Under the pieces are notes generated by a model. It was not told where the DNA came from, did no database searches, and worked only from the letters and a program-made list of their open reading frames with translations. Position numbers and translations under genes: made by a program. 64,000 nucleotides of DNA from the NCBI RefSeq assembly GCF_000708205.1, contig NW_014575556.1:310599-374598 (forward strand). The letters run 5' to 3'. This document shows, piece by piece, positions 22,201 to 38,200 of the stretch. This DNA is from Mixia osmundae IAM 14324 (taxonomy: Eukaryota > Basidiomycota > Mixiomycetes > Mixiales > Mixiaceae). The first letter of the stretch is position 1, and each line of letters starts with the position of its first letter.

Positions 22201-25200
22201 GATCAGATAAGGAGGTGCTCAGCACCAAGCTTTGTATACTTCTCACATCGCGGAAGAAGAGCGCCAATGACGCTGCATCAGGCTCGCGATCTAGAGGTGG
22301 AGCTGGCAGAGCAAGTATCTCGTCTCGGTCGCGCTCGATTTCGCCGTTGAAGTCATCAATCCTCCGGCCCGAGTCTGTGTACCCGAAGCTGTCGCTGAGA
22401 AGCAGCGCATCCTGCATGTCACAGTGACTATCGAGACGTTGCTGAAGGAAGCGTCGACGAGTCCAAGTCTGCACTAAGGGATCCAAATCAAAATCGGGGA
22501 CGTAGAGCTCCCAAAGGGACTGGGCCGCGGCGAAGAACCTTTTTGCGATATGCCAGAGATCTGATGAATCAGGCACGTGGTGCAAGATGTCGTGTAGGTG
22601 ATGCTGCAAGATAGTTCGGACCTTTGCGTCGTCCTCATCGAGCGCGTTGGATGACTCTGAATCAAGCGCTTCTGATGTCATTCCTGCAGCTCGGATGATC
22701 TAAGGCACAGCAGCATAAGCTCATGCTCTATGATGCTTGACAGCGAGCTACCTCCTCAATCAAGCTGCACGCCAAACTCGATAGCGCATCAGCTGTCGTC
22801 GTGTGGTCGACAGTTGCCAGCAAGAGCCTTGCCATACTATGCAATTGCCCCTTCCATGCCGACACGTCGCACAAGTTAATGACGGTTTCGTGCTCAGTCG
22901 CTCGGAGGAAGGCAGGAACGATGTTGAAGGTTGCACAAGTGAGAGCGGTGTACGACTGCGCTCGATGTTCAGCATCACAAGCCTGGCGTAAGCCTCACAC
23001 TCACACGATCGCCTTCCTCGACGACTGCGCGCCCGCTGAGGCATTCGAGCGCGTTGATCTGCATCTCCTGCCGAGTGTAACGTCCGTCGATATCTGCTAG
23101 TGAACCCGTTAGCGAAGCGACGTGCTGGTGTGCTTTACGAACCCATCGTATTCGCGGCGTCTCGCGAGATCACGTGGCCGGCGAACGGCGATAGCAATGC
23201 GAGTGGCATGCGGAGATTTTGAATGGCCAGCTCTACGAGGTCAGATGCCTAGGACTTGATGAGCTTTATCAAATGAACAAGAAGCGCGCGAACCTTGCCA
23301 CGATGAGAGGTCAGCGCAGCACTTGTGGATTTGAGCAGCAGCGTCGCTGCTGTGATGCCTTCTGCTGCGTTCCAAGCGCTGAGCACAGCGGGGTGAGAGC
23401 CGCTTCGCCTAATGGAATGCGTCGCATCAGCCTTGAGCTGGCAGAACGTCAGCCATCGCTTTTGAATACAAACTAACCCACTTCGTCCGCGAGCGTCGAG
23501 ATCTGTCGCTGTTCGCCAACGGTGAGCTCGCTAGTCTTGCCGATGCGATGCAGCTCCAAAAGCGTTCGTTTGCGAGCTGCTCAAATTAGGTCAGCACGGA
23601 CCTGATGCAGCGTCCACAAGCTACCTTTGCCGGCCGCTTGCCATACCCTTTCAAATATGTTGAAATGTTGCTCGCCGATAGCTACCCGCGGTGGCAGGAA
23701 ACAAGACCAAATGGTACCCATACGTAGGCCTGTACGCAGCGTCATTGACCCTCGGAGTCGTGCAAAGGCTACCTCAAGGATCGGCGTGATGACGGTTTGT
23801 CGAAAGTTTTGTTCGATCCACTCGATTATGATACGTAATGAGGAGGTATCCGCTGTATCTGAAAGGCAGAGCCTCTCGATTTCGAGTGCATAGTCAAGTA
23901 TTGGTTGGAGCTGTCGTCGCATTGGACGGAGAGAGGGGTCCGCAAGGGTATCTTGCCACGACGCGATAGCGACACTGAGGTAGTCGAATAGGGCAGAGAG
24001 GAAAGGGAAGAGTCCTGCAAGGAGCGGGTCACTTTGCTCGCCAAGCTGCTTCCCTCCTTCGAAAGAGCGTGCTAATATGCAAGCATTGTGCAAACTTCCT
24101 CCGAGTTGCAGCCGGCGCGTATTGCTGTTGAAGATTCCGACCAGCGCGAGGAGCGCATCACTTTGTGTGGCGGCGTGTATCACGCTTTCCACAGGCTGAT
24201 CGATGTAGAGATCGAGCGCCTGCACGCATCAGTAAGTTTGGATCTACAGTGTATCTCGGTCGCGGTAAGCACCTGATGTGTCTCCCTTGCAGCTTGTCCG
24301 TAGGCTCGTACGAACGAATGAGCTAGTGTCTCTTGAACGACAATTTGCGAGGCTGCGGTGAATGCAGTCATGCAGCGCAGAAGCAATGCCTGGTCAGAAG
24401 GCGGAGTGGCAGCTATAGCCTGATACGTGCGACTTGGGGGAGATGCAGATGGATCGAAGGCGCGGGTGGACATGACGCGCGATAAGCTGCCGTCTATTGC
24501 CGTGCAGATATCTAGTCCGTGGCACGGCTCGACAGGTGTACAGAATATTTCGACGCCGCGATTGCGCATAGCTCTCGATAGCTCGCCGTATTTGGGGTCG
24601 ATAGTCATGATTACGCGAAAGTTAGAATGGGGAATGATGCGCTGTGGGCCCTCGGCTGAGGTACCACGCTCAGCAAGAACGACAAAACCGTTAGGCTCAA
24701 AGAGTGAGTTTAATCGGTCGAGTACCGATGCATTGCAAAGATTGGCGTTTTCCAGAATGCAGAGATCGCCGTTGCGCATTGCTTGAATGAGAGGCCCGTC
24801 GGTCCAGACAAAGCCAGAGGTCGAGCGTGGAGGCATGCATAAACGTCGGACGGCAGAGTCCAATTTTGCCCAGTTCGTTGCCGAGTCTGACAGTAACTTG
24901 ATTTCGCCGTATACCCGCTCAATTCCGGGAATGCTATCGTGTTCGGGCGCTCGAGACAAAAGCCTTAGGAAGTGCTCACATTTGGCGGACAATTTGAGCG
25001 ATGTTGAAGGAGTCAACGGGGCGTTGGCAATACACGAGAGATGATCGCGTACGTCGACAAGCTGACGCTCCTTCTGGCCTGATGCACTGTCTTGCTGAAA
25101 GCTGCCAAGAAGATCCGATGTATCCATCTGAGGGCTTGCCCAGCACCACAACGCAGATTGACCGGTGAGCGAGACGTAGCGGCGAGCAAGACTGCTCTTA

Positions 25201-28200
25201 CCACTGGCACTTGAGCCGACAAGAACACATAGCCATTGCTGCGAGAGCGTCAGAGATAAGGCCTCAAAAGCCTCTTCGTGTGCAAAATCTGATCGCTGAC
25301 ATCGATGGAGCATTGCTCGGTCGGTTGTCGCGTCTTGACGATCAAATGGCGCCTGGCCAGGCCTTACATATGAATTGCCAACGCGGGTCAGACGATGTGG
25401 CTCGGTCTTGCACGTGATCAAGCCACAAGCTTGTATTATCTGACGAGCCTGGTCCCGGTCTCGCGCTGTGCGGAATCGCTGTACGAGCAAGGCGGATGCG
25501 AGGTGAGAGGATGAGCAGAACGTATGCTGGGCACGCAGATCGAACCAACGAATCACGTCGCGCAGATTGAGGTCCCATGGGCCGCCTTGGCGGCCGATAT
25601 GGCCAGTCGCTGTAGCACGCTGAAGCTGCTCGACAGCATGGACGATGCGCTCGACCTCGGTCGTTCCGAAAGTCGGTCTAGCTTGCATAGCAACTGTCAA
25701 GTGATCCTGTGTTGTCAGATCGTCCATATAAACCCGTGTGAACCGGTCGACAAATGACTTCGGCAGGCCTTTTCGGGAGCCGCCCTGGCCAACCGGATTT
25801 TGAGCGGCGAAGATGCGAAAGTCTGGGTGCCGAACAAAAGTGCGATCAAGTTCTGGCACAAAGACGGTGCCTCGATGATCCAGACAAGAATTGAGCCCTT
25901 CCAGGACCGACTGAGATGCGAGATTCATCTCGTCTAGCAATGCCCAATGACCGTGCTCCATGGCATGCAGGAAGGGTGCCGTGCACCACGCGAAGGCGGG
26001 GCCGCCAGCTTTACCATTGCTTGACGGTAAATCGCTACCGAAGAGGTCCGCAAGATCAGTCTGATCCGAAAGATTGATTCTGCACAGCGGTTTGCCGGCG
26101 ATTGCGGCCAACGATTGGATCAGACTTGTCTTGCCAACGCCGGGACTACCTTCGAGCAGCAAAGACTTGGGCAGTTGTAGCGCTCGCAGAACCCTGTGGG
26201 CACTTTTCAATGTCGTTGGCGCGAGTAGGTTGTGTGTAATTGTTGCAACCTGCGCGTCGCTGCGTGACAAAGCAAAGCTGCCTACGCTGAGAGTGGCGGT
26301 CTCGAGCTTTACGATGATTCCGTCCTCGCTGACGTGCTCTGAGCTAACTTGAAAAGTCTGGAGAAGCCGCTTGAGAGCCTCAATACGAGACTGAGCGATA
26401 TAGGCATGAGATGCACCCGCAGTGGATGAGTGTGCGCCAACTCCATCCACAAGAGTCATCAAGCCGCCATGTACGGCGGCGATTGACACCTCCAGCCGGG
26501 GCGTAGTTGCGTTCACAAAATCCGCCCAGGCGAGAGTATCGCGCAGAGTGACGGCAAATCCACCTGGGCTGACAGAGAACCAGGCTGAGAAGGAGAGAAT
26601 CGCATCGGTCAGGGTACGCAGACTGCCATCTCTCCATCGGGTATCGACGATGGCTTTCAAATCAGCGTGGTCTGTGACTGAGGGTACCCAGATCTCGGTG
26701 AATCGATTGCGCAGGGCTGGCGAGAGCTCTTTCTTGCCGAAGTCACCACCAGGATTCATCGTGGCGATAATGTTGAACGCCGGTGAAGCGGTGACTATAT
26801 TGAGGTCCGCACCATATTCTACTTTCTCAGCCAGCAGAAGCGTACGAGCCGGCTCGAGCATGCTGTTGAGTCGCTCCAGGACTGAGTCGTCGGCGAGCGA
26901 GATTTCGTCGAGCAGAAGGAGAGCGCCCTGCTTCATGGCCTGCACTAACGGACCGTCATGCCACTCAAACAGCGCATCGGCTTGCGCATTGCGAATACGC
27001 AACTGCTCGATCTCTTGCAGCGGTAGCAGTTGTGCTTCCGCTGCCGCTTCGAGCGCCCGAGCGACATCTTCAGGGCTGCTGTCAAGGCGTATATCCGGCA
27101 TGAGCACACAAAGATCGTCGACAAGCGCAGCATGATTCGCAGCTCTACAGCGTACAGGCCGTTGCGCGCCGAGAAGATCCGACGTCTCTGTGTTCTGATG
27201 CAGATTCACCGTGAACAGTTGTTGGCCAAATCGTTGCGCAAGTGCCTGACAGACAGACGTTTTGCCGGAGCCAGTCTCACCGATGAGCAGGATCGGCTCA
27301 TGATTGCGTAGTGCGGCCTCCACCAGAGCGAAGAGTCTCTTCATAGCCGACGTCCAGACTAGCGAGGTTTTGTCCAGTCCTCGAGCAGCCTGCTCAATCG
27401 CCCGGTCATAACTGGCAGTTGGATTCAGAGTTACCTTGAAGACGCTCTCGATGACAGATCGAACGAGATCGCGATCGGTAGGCGAACGAGCGCGCTCACC
27501 GATGAGCTCGAAGCCAGCCATCGCAAGTTCTTCGTAGCTGGTAAAAGCCAGGCTACGATCGCCCCACCGAAAGAGATCCCGCAGGGTTGCGAAAGCATAT
27601 TTCTGCTCGAAGATACGCATTGCTTGCCTTTGTCTCTGCAGCTCCGCGAAAACGTCGATGATCTTCGTCGCCCAAGAGGGCGCCATGCGACAACGTTGAT
27701 ACAGGATCTGCTGCAGCTCATCCGACGGCACGTCATCGAAGTGGAATTCGAGGAAGCGATTGCGAAACGCTCTCGAGAGAACTTTGCGGCCGCCATACGC
27801 GCCGGGCGGATTCTGCGTCGCGAAGAGCATAAAGTGCGGATGTGGTCGCACAACCTCCTGCGAGAATTATACAGCATCAGCCACGCTGGACGGGGCAGTG
27901 TCCGACACACCTGAGTCTCAGGGATTATCAGTTCCCGATTGTCATCAAGCAAGCGATTGAGTGCCTCGAGAACGTCCGACGGTGCAAGATTGAGCTCGTC
28001 GAGCACAATCCAATGTCCCAGTCTGAGGGCATTGACGAGGAGGCCTTCTCTGAAGACGAGCTTGCCAGTAGTCGCATCGGACACATAGGTGCCGATGTAT
28101 TCTTGTATATCAGTATGCTCATGATTATTGATGCGCACGAATTTGTGGCCGGTTTGCTGAGCAAGATGCTCGATGATGCTTGTCTTGCCGCTTGACGTCG

Positions 28201-31200
28201 GACCTTGAATCAGGACAGGCACATGTCGCAGAAAAACTGCACGTGCAAGATCGCCGAGCTTCTCTTGTACGGATCGCGTGAGGACGTAAGGATGATCTGC
28301 TGTAATCTCTGGCTCGGGTCCGCGCTCGACGAAATAGTTGCCAATTTGGACAGCTCCGATGCCTTTGGGAAAGGTTGCTGCTGGCGCGCGGCTCTGTCGG
28401 CCAAGCAAGAGCTTGCGGTTAAGTAATGACAAAAGCTTCTGCCGACTCGCGCTATCGAGATGCATGCCAAATGCGAGAATGATTCCCTCGCAGAGAGCCT
28501 GCCTAATGCGCAGAAAGCTGTGCGTGGCCAGCGCAAACGAAAGCGATCGTGCCAGCGTTCGCATTGAATAGACCGGCGGCTGATTCTGGCCGTCTGCGAG
28601 CAAACCTGCTTCGCACATTGCACGTAGATCTGTGTACGTCTCTGCAACATCTGCAATGACAGCCTTGTCGCTCATGCAAACGGTCTGAATGTAGTCGCTG
28701 ACGATCAAACGCAGTGCTGCAGCATCTTTGTCAGGTGCGTCCACGAAGATTTCGGTGAAGCGAAGTCGAAGCGAATGTGGTAGGTCGCGCTTGCCGACAT
28801 CGGTCGCCGGATTCATACAGGCCAATAAACGAAAGTTCGGGTGTCGCTGGACAGGCTCGAGATCGCCTTTCTCGGTCAACGTGAGTGAGCTCGTTGCGCT
28901 CGAAAGAAGTGCGGCCAGCGCTTGCAAGGTCTCCGCGGAAGCCAGATTGATCTCGTCCAGCAAGATCCAGTGACCCTCACGGATTGCTCTTACTAAGGGT
29001 CCTTCGACGAAGCGGAATGCGACCTTGCTACCTTTTGCCGGACCCGAACAATACTGAGCCTCAAAACTTTGCACTTGGGAAAGGAAGCTGTGCCATTTCT
29101 TGCCCTGTCGCCGTCTGTTGTCGTCATCTAATCGACTGGTCTTGCGAGGTGGCGAATTCGCAGGATCGAGCCTATTGCTAGCCATCGGCTTCGCTTCGAA
29201 GAGCTTGCGAGCGCGAGCGTTGGCCTCAGTGAAGAGTCCGACGAGGCGCTGCCATCTTGCTTTGTCATATGCACCTTGCACAGCTTTGATATACTGTGCA
29301 TTGCGTGAGAGCGAGAACAAGGATCCAAACAGCTCAACGAATATGTTGACCAGCGTGAGCGCAGCATCTGCGCGATGTAGTGATCAGATCAAGCTTGAAG
29401 ATGGGCACGAGATATCTCACGTTTCGCCTCGGCCTCACGGTCAACGGGCTTGAAGCCGCCGATGAGATCAGATGTCTCCGACTGATTGGATAGATTGAGC
29501 GAGATGAGTGGATGTCCAACTGAAGCCGCTAGGAAGGTACACGCAGCAGTCTTGCCTGTGCCTGTCTCGCCTACGAGGAGGACAGGTTCTGCGGTCGATA
29601 TACACCGAGCTATACGCTCGAGCAGAACCAAAGCGGGACGGGTCAGCGCAAATGGACGCTGGGACAGGCTCTGATCCGGCCAGGCTGTCAACGGTATCCT
29701 TGCGCGACCGACGTGTAACGCCTGTCCTGTGGTCGAGCTGTCACTTGCAGGTCTCTTTGGCGTATGAAATGCGGGCACGCGTCGATCTAAAGCTGCCTCA
29801 ATGCCCTCGAGCTCGACAGCAAGCGCAAGCTGAAGGATCGTCGCTCGTGCCAGGTCACGAGAGCTACTCGACGCAAGGAAGAGGTCGCAGGCGTCGAGTA
29901 AGACATCGCTCGAGAGGCCGGGATTCGTCAATGCGGCTGCCTGAACATGATCGAGCGAGAAGGCGGCCAAGGATTGTTCTATGCGAGCACACCATCTTCA
30001 AATAGGGATCAGCAGAGTCATTAGATGCAGTTGCGGCTTACTTTGTGAGATCGCGGAGGGTAGCGGGCTTGTTGCGAGAGTGATCCAATCCTTGAAGGCT
30101 GGCATAAGCGGCCAAGACTTTGTTGAAAAGCTCGGTTGAGGCAAGCTTGGGATGGCTGGAAGCCAGTATTGCTCTCAAATGATCATCACTGGGCGAAGCA
30201 AGATCTACGCGGCTCCAATACTGAGCGCCCAGAAAGGTAGGATTCGCATCTGTTGCTGGATGCAGTGCGATCAGGCGAAAGTCCGGCCGAGCCGTGACGC
30301 GCGCTCGACCGGTATGAAGGCTTGCGCAAGCTGCTAGCCCGAGCTTGGGCCGGCAAGTGCATCCATTGAGTGCAGCTTCTCGGCATTGCTCTGCGACTTC
30401 AGAGATGACGCTGAGTACGTCCTCGGAAGCATGCTGAATACCATCGAGGACGAGCCAACGGCCCAATCTCATGGCTTTCGGCAGGGAACCCTCGACGAAC
30501 ACGAACGAACCTGGTTGGGTAGGCGAGGATGAGAGGGAGCCAAGGAGAGATTTGGCGTCAAGGGTCTTGTCAGCCAGATTGATGACTAGCAAATCATCGT
30601 TGAGCAGACGAGGCCGCAAAGTGGCTCGCAGATGACGCAGCATCGTCATCTTGCCAGCAGACGGTAGCGAACAGAGCAGCAAGGGAGTCGATCGTGAAAG
30701 ACATGCGGCACTCGACCGCAGAGACCTGTCCGTTGCTTCTGAATGCACAAAATGATCGATCGTCAGCGCGCTCGTGCTTGCGATTGGTGAAGACGACGAG
30801 GACATGAGCCAATCGTGAGCTACATCGAGATGTCCGCATACGTCGACTGTGACGGATGAGAGATCGTCTATCTCGAGGCAATGAGATCTGCGCTCGGCAT
30901 GCAACGATTCGTGTGGTCGCGCAAGAGAGGTCTCGAGGGCTGGCAGGACCCAGACGTCGGCGAACTGATGCTCGATAGCGATGCTGAAATTTCCGCTCGA
31001 CTCCTCTAGCTTGGCCTGACCTATCGTGCATGCTTCCCAGTTAATCCAGTCATCTTCGTGATCGTCACTGGCGGCAGGCACGAGTGTAATGTTCAGGTCG
31101 GCGATGTCATCTGTACGAATGACCCATTCGCGTTTGAGCTGCTCTGCCCGTGCAGCCTGCCAGCCTGTCCATTGTCTGATGACACGCCAAGCAAGCAAAC

Positions 31201-31944
31201 GCAAAGAGCGGCGCGGATGATGCTGCGCGACTTCGAGAAGGGCTGGCGGCGGACAGGCCGGTGACCATTGAGGCACGACGGTAGGCAACATGACCAGGGT
31301 AGGCAAAGCGACGAGCAACCTATGCAGCGCAAGCAAAAGGGGTTCGAGCCATATCGCGCTGTCTTGCGCCTCGAGGAGACCAAAAGGGTCCACCGCAAGC
31401 GCAGGGTGCGTGAGAAGCCGTAAGAATAGTCTGAAAGCAAGTCAGACTACGCCACAAGCTTGTAGCCTGAAAGAGCGCACAGATTGACATTGTCGGTGAT
31501 GGTGGTAAAGCGAGCAAGCGCGATAAATGCGAGCAGAGCATGTCTCCGACTAGCTGTAGAAGCGGGCGCAGGTGAATCGGGTACACTATCAGAGACCAGG
31601 CGTGCTGCGATGTCGATCAACACGGGCTCAAAGCGTCTTGCGATGGAGAGCGTCAAGGCAGGCTCGAGACTGAGCCTTGCAAGGCAGTCCAAGAGGGCGT
31701 GCCCCGAGTATCTCGGCTCAGAAATTGCATCATCTGCAATGTCGGCGGCATCGACGAGGGAAGCCCAAGCTTGCAGCGGTGCGATATCTCGGGCGGCAAT
31801 GACGAGCCGACTTTTCTGCGATCTTGGCCTTTGCAGCTCTGCATCAGGCTTCTGCGTGGCTTTCTTCTCGCTAAATAGGATGCCTGTCTCCTCAAGTAGC
31901 GCCTTGGCAGACTGCGCCGCATCGAAGTCGCTCCATGAGAGCAT
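16246..31944 (-). CDS. MDN1: Midasin, dynein-like AAA+ ATPase for 60S ribosome maturation
   Basis: Fifteen exons encode about 4998 residues, the normal size. Midasin (REA1) pulls assembly factors off pre-60S particles in nucleolus and nucleoplasm. Six AAA modules are readable. AAA1 (near residue 415) has a degenerate P-loop SLPSAGKMT and Walker B LVLDGIQH. AAA2 to AAA5 have intact P-loops (GETGTGKT, GPTSSGKT, GETGSGKT, GSPGVGKT) and LLDEINLA-type Walker B motifs. AAA6 keeps GSSASGKSS but has CILENANL at Walker B. A long helical linker (about 2500-4100) and an Asp/Glu-rich tract (about 4120-4700) follow. The C-terminal MIDAS domain carries LALDDSRSMSES near 4781. The last exon encodes only VNAE plus stop. 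The start at 31944 is the first in-frame ATG after an upstream stop; an additional 5' exon is possible. Eight introns cluster between 22.7 and 24.3 kb, while exon 12 alone spans 4.4 kb. Confidence 0.95.
18067..18116 (-). other. GC-AG intron (MDN1 intron 13)
   Basis: The donor reads ACTG/GCAAGC and the acceptor ATGCAG. A perfect branch site TACTAAC sits 11 bases before the acceptor. The join makes GTG (Val) and leads into PDIDAPEQNDEE, continuing the acidic tract. The 50-base length is typical for the locus. Confidence 0.8.
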
Positions 31945-32063
31945 GGAAGGATGTCGTAAAATTTGGCGAGCAGCTCGGCACAGAGCCTGTACCAGTCGGG
32001 TATGTTTCAAGTAGAAGAATCATCAATCTGTGCAACGGCGGCTGCTGCCCTGCTTGCTCGTAG
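31945..32063. promoter_or_regulatory. Divergent promoter MDN1 / PRMT3
   Basis: At most 119 bases lie between the two start codons, assuming midasin begins at 31944. Both products work in ribosome assembly (60S for midasin, 40S protein uS5 methylation for PRMT3 in other species), so a shared promoter would make sense. No specific motif was recognised. Confidence 0.45.
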
Positions 32064-34208
<2,145 letters not shown>

Positions 34209-34372
34209 GCGACGACGATGATGCATGATGTCATACGCGCGCAATCACGCGAACTTTCCTTTTGCCTTTACTGCACGCTTCATCTTTGCGCATTAACAGT
34301 GAGCTAGTCCGACCACATACTCGTGCTCAGCTCATCCGCATTTTTAGTACCAGACCACAAAGCATAGATAAA

Positions 34373-34907
34373 ATGTCGAACAACTCTGCAGAACCCTCAA
34401 AGGTATGTTGGAAATGTCAACGTGGCCATTACGGTGCCTGACACAGCACCGTTTTGACAGCTCAATGCCAACTACAACTCGCTCGTCGGCACCGCCACCG
34501 AGATGGTCGGCAATGCGACCGGCATGACAGACCTCGCACAGTCCGGCAAGGAGCAGCACGCCAAGGGGTCAGTCGAAGTTACCTCAACCGGTCAGACCAG
34601 GCTGACGTGTTCACTCTACTTTGACAGCGAAGCTGAGTACAAGGCGGCTCAGGTGGGTTGCGACTTACACAAAGACGCACTGGAGCTGACGCATCACTGC
34701 TACAGGCTCAAGGCTACGCCGAGGGTGTCTCTGACCGTGTTGGTGGCAAGATCGACAACGTCGTCGGCGCCGTGACGGGTGACGATGCCAAGCAGACCTC
34801 GTAAGCACGATTGGCAGTGAGAAGTTGCTGGAACTGACATGCGTGGATTCAGTGGTCAAGCGCAAGAAGCCAAGGGCAAGGCTCAGCAGAAGCTCAATGA
34901 GCCATAA
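34373..34907 (+). CDS. CsbD-like small protein (Hmp1-like)
   Basis: Five exons (34373-34402, 34461-34567, 34628-34652, 34706-34800, 34853-34907) encode 103 residues. The protein is small, Ala/Gly/Gln/Lys-rich and helical, with a repeated pattern: LVGTATEMVGNATG, KIDNVVGAVTGDDAKQTSG, QAQEAKGKAQQKL. This is the CsbD-like family, whose fungal members include the Ustilago protein described as binding cruciform and mismatched DNA; bacterial relatives are stress-induced. The true role is unclear. The exon-rich structure for so short a protein is notable. The plus-strand neighbours are PRMT3 165 bases upstream and a ferric reductase downstream. Confidence 0.8.
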
Positions 34908-35289
34908 GGGCCAGTCTGATCCACGCCTGTTTATTGATTCACGAACGACATCATCACTCTAGACTGCTCCTCCTCTCACTTGAACCAATGCATTCGTGCA
35001 TCTCTCGACGCTGTCATGGCCTGTCGTGTGTAGATCTGCCTTCCTTGAGATCTCGCCCGCCCGCCCGTCTGTTATTGTCCCGCAGGTGACCCGCTCGGTG
35101 ACTGCGCGCGCAGTCATTTTTGAGCAACGCACTCGGCCAAGCGAAGAGGGAGCGCACAGACTGAACGATCGCGCAGCAGTCTGCCAGAGGTCCGTGCGAC
35201 ACTGACGGAGGCTATTTAGATCAGACGTGGGCGAGCAGCTGCCCAGTCTGGCCAGGTCGTGGCGCCTCAAAGAGCACCCTTGACGATCA
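34908..35289. promoter_or_regulatory. Intergenic region upstream of the ferric reductase
   Basis: This 382-base spacer holds the 3' UTR of the CsbD-like gene and the promoter of the reductase. A TATA-like CTATTTAGAT lies near 35211, about 80 bases before the start codon. I looked for GATAA-type sites of fungal iron regulators and saw none convincing. Confidence 0.35.
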
Positions 35290-38200
35290 ATGCCGACGAG
35301 TATCTCCTTCGCCGCAGTGGCCTCCTCCGGCTTGGGCGGTGCGACCCAGACTGCGAGCGTTGCAGCCAGCACGACATCTGCAGCCTCTGTCGTCTGGAGT
35401 TCCTCCAACCCGCTCAACAACAACACCTTTAAGACTTATTTCCTCATTCCCTACTTCTTCGCCCACGAGCTCTCTTGGCCCAGCTTCAGATATGCGTCAG
35501 TCTGACCGTCCAATGTCCAGCCAAGCTCCTGCTGATCGAGCGTATGCAAACAGCTACGTACTCTGGTTCGTCATCGGCGCAGTGCTCCTCATCTGGTCCT
35601 TGCTCCATCAGTTCGGCCATGGCGATGGCGGCGTCATAGGCGCCTTCGTGCGCTCCTACACGATCAGAAGACTCGATGTCGGCATCGGAAAGTCCCGGCA
35701 CCATGTTCAGCCCTTGGCTCATCACCTGGCACAAGCGAGCAACGACCGCAAGTCGACGCTCAACAGCCCCACCAGTCCCATCGTGACCACTCAGGCCCAC
35801 TTTGACTCGCCTGACCACTATCCGCCCGCACCTGTCCGGTACAGTCAAGTAGGCGCTCCGGCCGGCAAGAGCAGAGGTATCAAGCCAAGAAGGTTCCTCT
35901 GCCCTACGCTCAGCCAGATCGTCACACTCGTCATCATCACCGTCGTCCTCTTCAGCGTATCTTATTTCGGCGACGACTACCTAGCTCCGACAGACTGTGT
36001 CCTCAGCGCAGGGGTCTGCAAGCCTGCCATATCTTCAGGCCCGCCCAAGTCAACGATTGCGCCCCAGAAGCGCTCCTTGCTCGAAAAACGCAAGGCCGTC
36101 GACACGAGTCTCAACCCCAATGGCTGGGCGCCTTTTAATGACCCCTTGTTGACCACTGCTAATTACCGCATCGCAAAGAATTATTGGACTTCTTCCTCTC
36201 GAGTTGGCATGATTGCCTATGCGCTCCTCCCACTCGTCATCACCCTTGCTGTCAAGCTCTGGCCCTTCAACATCTTTGCCATTCCTTTCTTGACCAATTA
36301 CGGCTTCGACAAGACGGCTTTCTTCCATCGCTGGGTTGGCAGGCTCATCTTTGCGCTCTCGACGGTCCACGTCGGTCTGTGGACGAAGCAGCTCTTGCTC
36401 GATATTGATCCCTACGGCAACGCTGTCTTCTATGACGTATGGATCTACTATCGTTTCATTGCCGGCGTCGTCGCCTACGTCGCTCTCTGTGCCATGGTCG
36501 TCTTATCATTCAACCCACTCAGGAGCCGTTTCTACGAGCTCTTCTACTATTCACACGTCGCACTATCTATTGCTTTTCTCGTCGGCTGCCTCGTACACTT
36601 TGAGACACTTCGTACGTCCTGATGTCTATCACTGACGAGCACTTTACTGATGTTGAGCGGTAGAATATTGGGCCATCGCTGCACTGGCCCTCTGGGGCGG
36701 CGAGCGCGCAACTCGCGGTGCCATCTGGTGCTGGATCAATGGACTGGGCAAGCGATCAAGCAAGGAGCAGACGTGGTCGCCGGCACGCAAAGACAGCGAC
36801 TTCACAGTACACTCTGTCGAGAAGCAAGGCCGCTCGCCTTATCAACGTCATGATATGCAGCAATCTCACTATGCACTCAACGAGCACGCAGACGTCCCTG
36901 CCCCTTATGCACAAAAGAATCTGGACTCTGTCTATGCCTATGGTGGTGCGAACATGCCATCAACGCCAAATGGCGCAAGGCCAGGCCTCACCCCCATGCA
37001 CAGCGTCTCGCACTCGACATTCAATTTGGGCCATACTCTGCAATCCTCGACAGATTCGAGTCTGTTGCCTGTTCGGCCCGGACCTATCCGTCCTCCTCCC
37101 GGATATGCTTACGCTCAGCTCTTGCCGGGTCGCACGATCAGGCTGACCCTTCGCACACCTCGCAAGGTGTCTTGGGCGCCCGGCCAGAACTGCCTTCTGA
37201 CGGTGCCGAGTATTGCCTTCTGGCAGTCGCATCCGTACACGATGGCCAATGCAATCTCGAGCCAGAATGCAGATCAGACAGATCTCATCTTCTTGATCAG
37301 GACGCGCCAAGGCTTTACGAAAGATCTGTGGAATTCTATCGTGGCCAAACGACGACAGAAGGAAGCTCAGCCGGGCACCTACGACCTCACGCAGGGCGTG
37401 ATGATACGTGCACAAGTCAGTAACGCGCTCGGCTCAGCTTCACGAGCACGTTGGGCGGACTACAGCTCTGCGATCATCTATTGTGGCGGGTCGGGCGTCA
37501 GCTTTGGCTTGTCAGTTCTCGAGCATCTCTGTCAACAGATGGCGTTGCGTGACGCTGCTGCTCGTCGCGGTGCATCGACGAACTTCAAGCTCGAACGTGT
37601 CAGATTCGTGTGGATCTTGCGCGAGTATGCTCACTTGTCATGGATCGCGCCCCAACTGCGAAAATGTCTCGACATGTGTCCGCCGTCCCAACTTCAAGTC
37701 GATCTCTTCGTCACGCGTGATGCTGTCAAGAGTGTGACAGCCTCTACGCAGCCTGAGCAGCTGCGACCGCCGCCATCTCTCAACCCAGACGGCAGGCCTT
37801 CGCTCGTCTCTGTCGAGACGAGTGCGACGCAAGCTAGCTACGATGCAGAAGCTGGCGGTATCTATGACATGTATCAAGAAGACGAAGACGCAACAGAATT
37901 TGTACTCTTCGAAGGAGAGGAAGATGTGCGTACAACAGGCGAAGCAAAGGTATCTGCGACAGTACGTAAGGAAGGACGACTGCGTCGGGCACGATCTCGC
38001 ATCTCGCGCGGTCTCGCGCCTGGCAGATCAGAAGCACTCGCACCCTTGACCCATCCACCAGCGCGCAAGTCGTCTTATAAGCATGCGCCATCCGCGTCGC
38101 AGAGCAGTCTCGCGCCCTCGTACAACGCTGAGTCGCGGAGACCGAGTTCTGGCAACGTTTCGATGATGTCCGCGGCTGTCGAGCAAGATTCGAGCTTCGA

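Noticed and set aside
26422-27135. 237-codon plus-strand open frame
   Set aside because: It is opposite conserved AAA4 coding sequence of midasin and has only Ser/Ala-rich content with no domain.
34908-35289. Possible GATA-type iron-response sites before the ferric reductase
   Set aside because: No convincing GATAA-type element was found on reading both strands.
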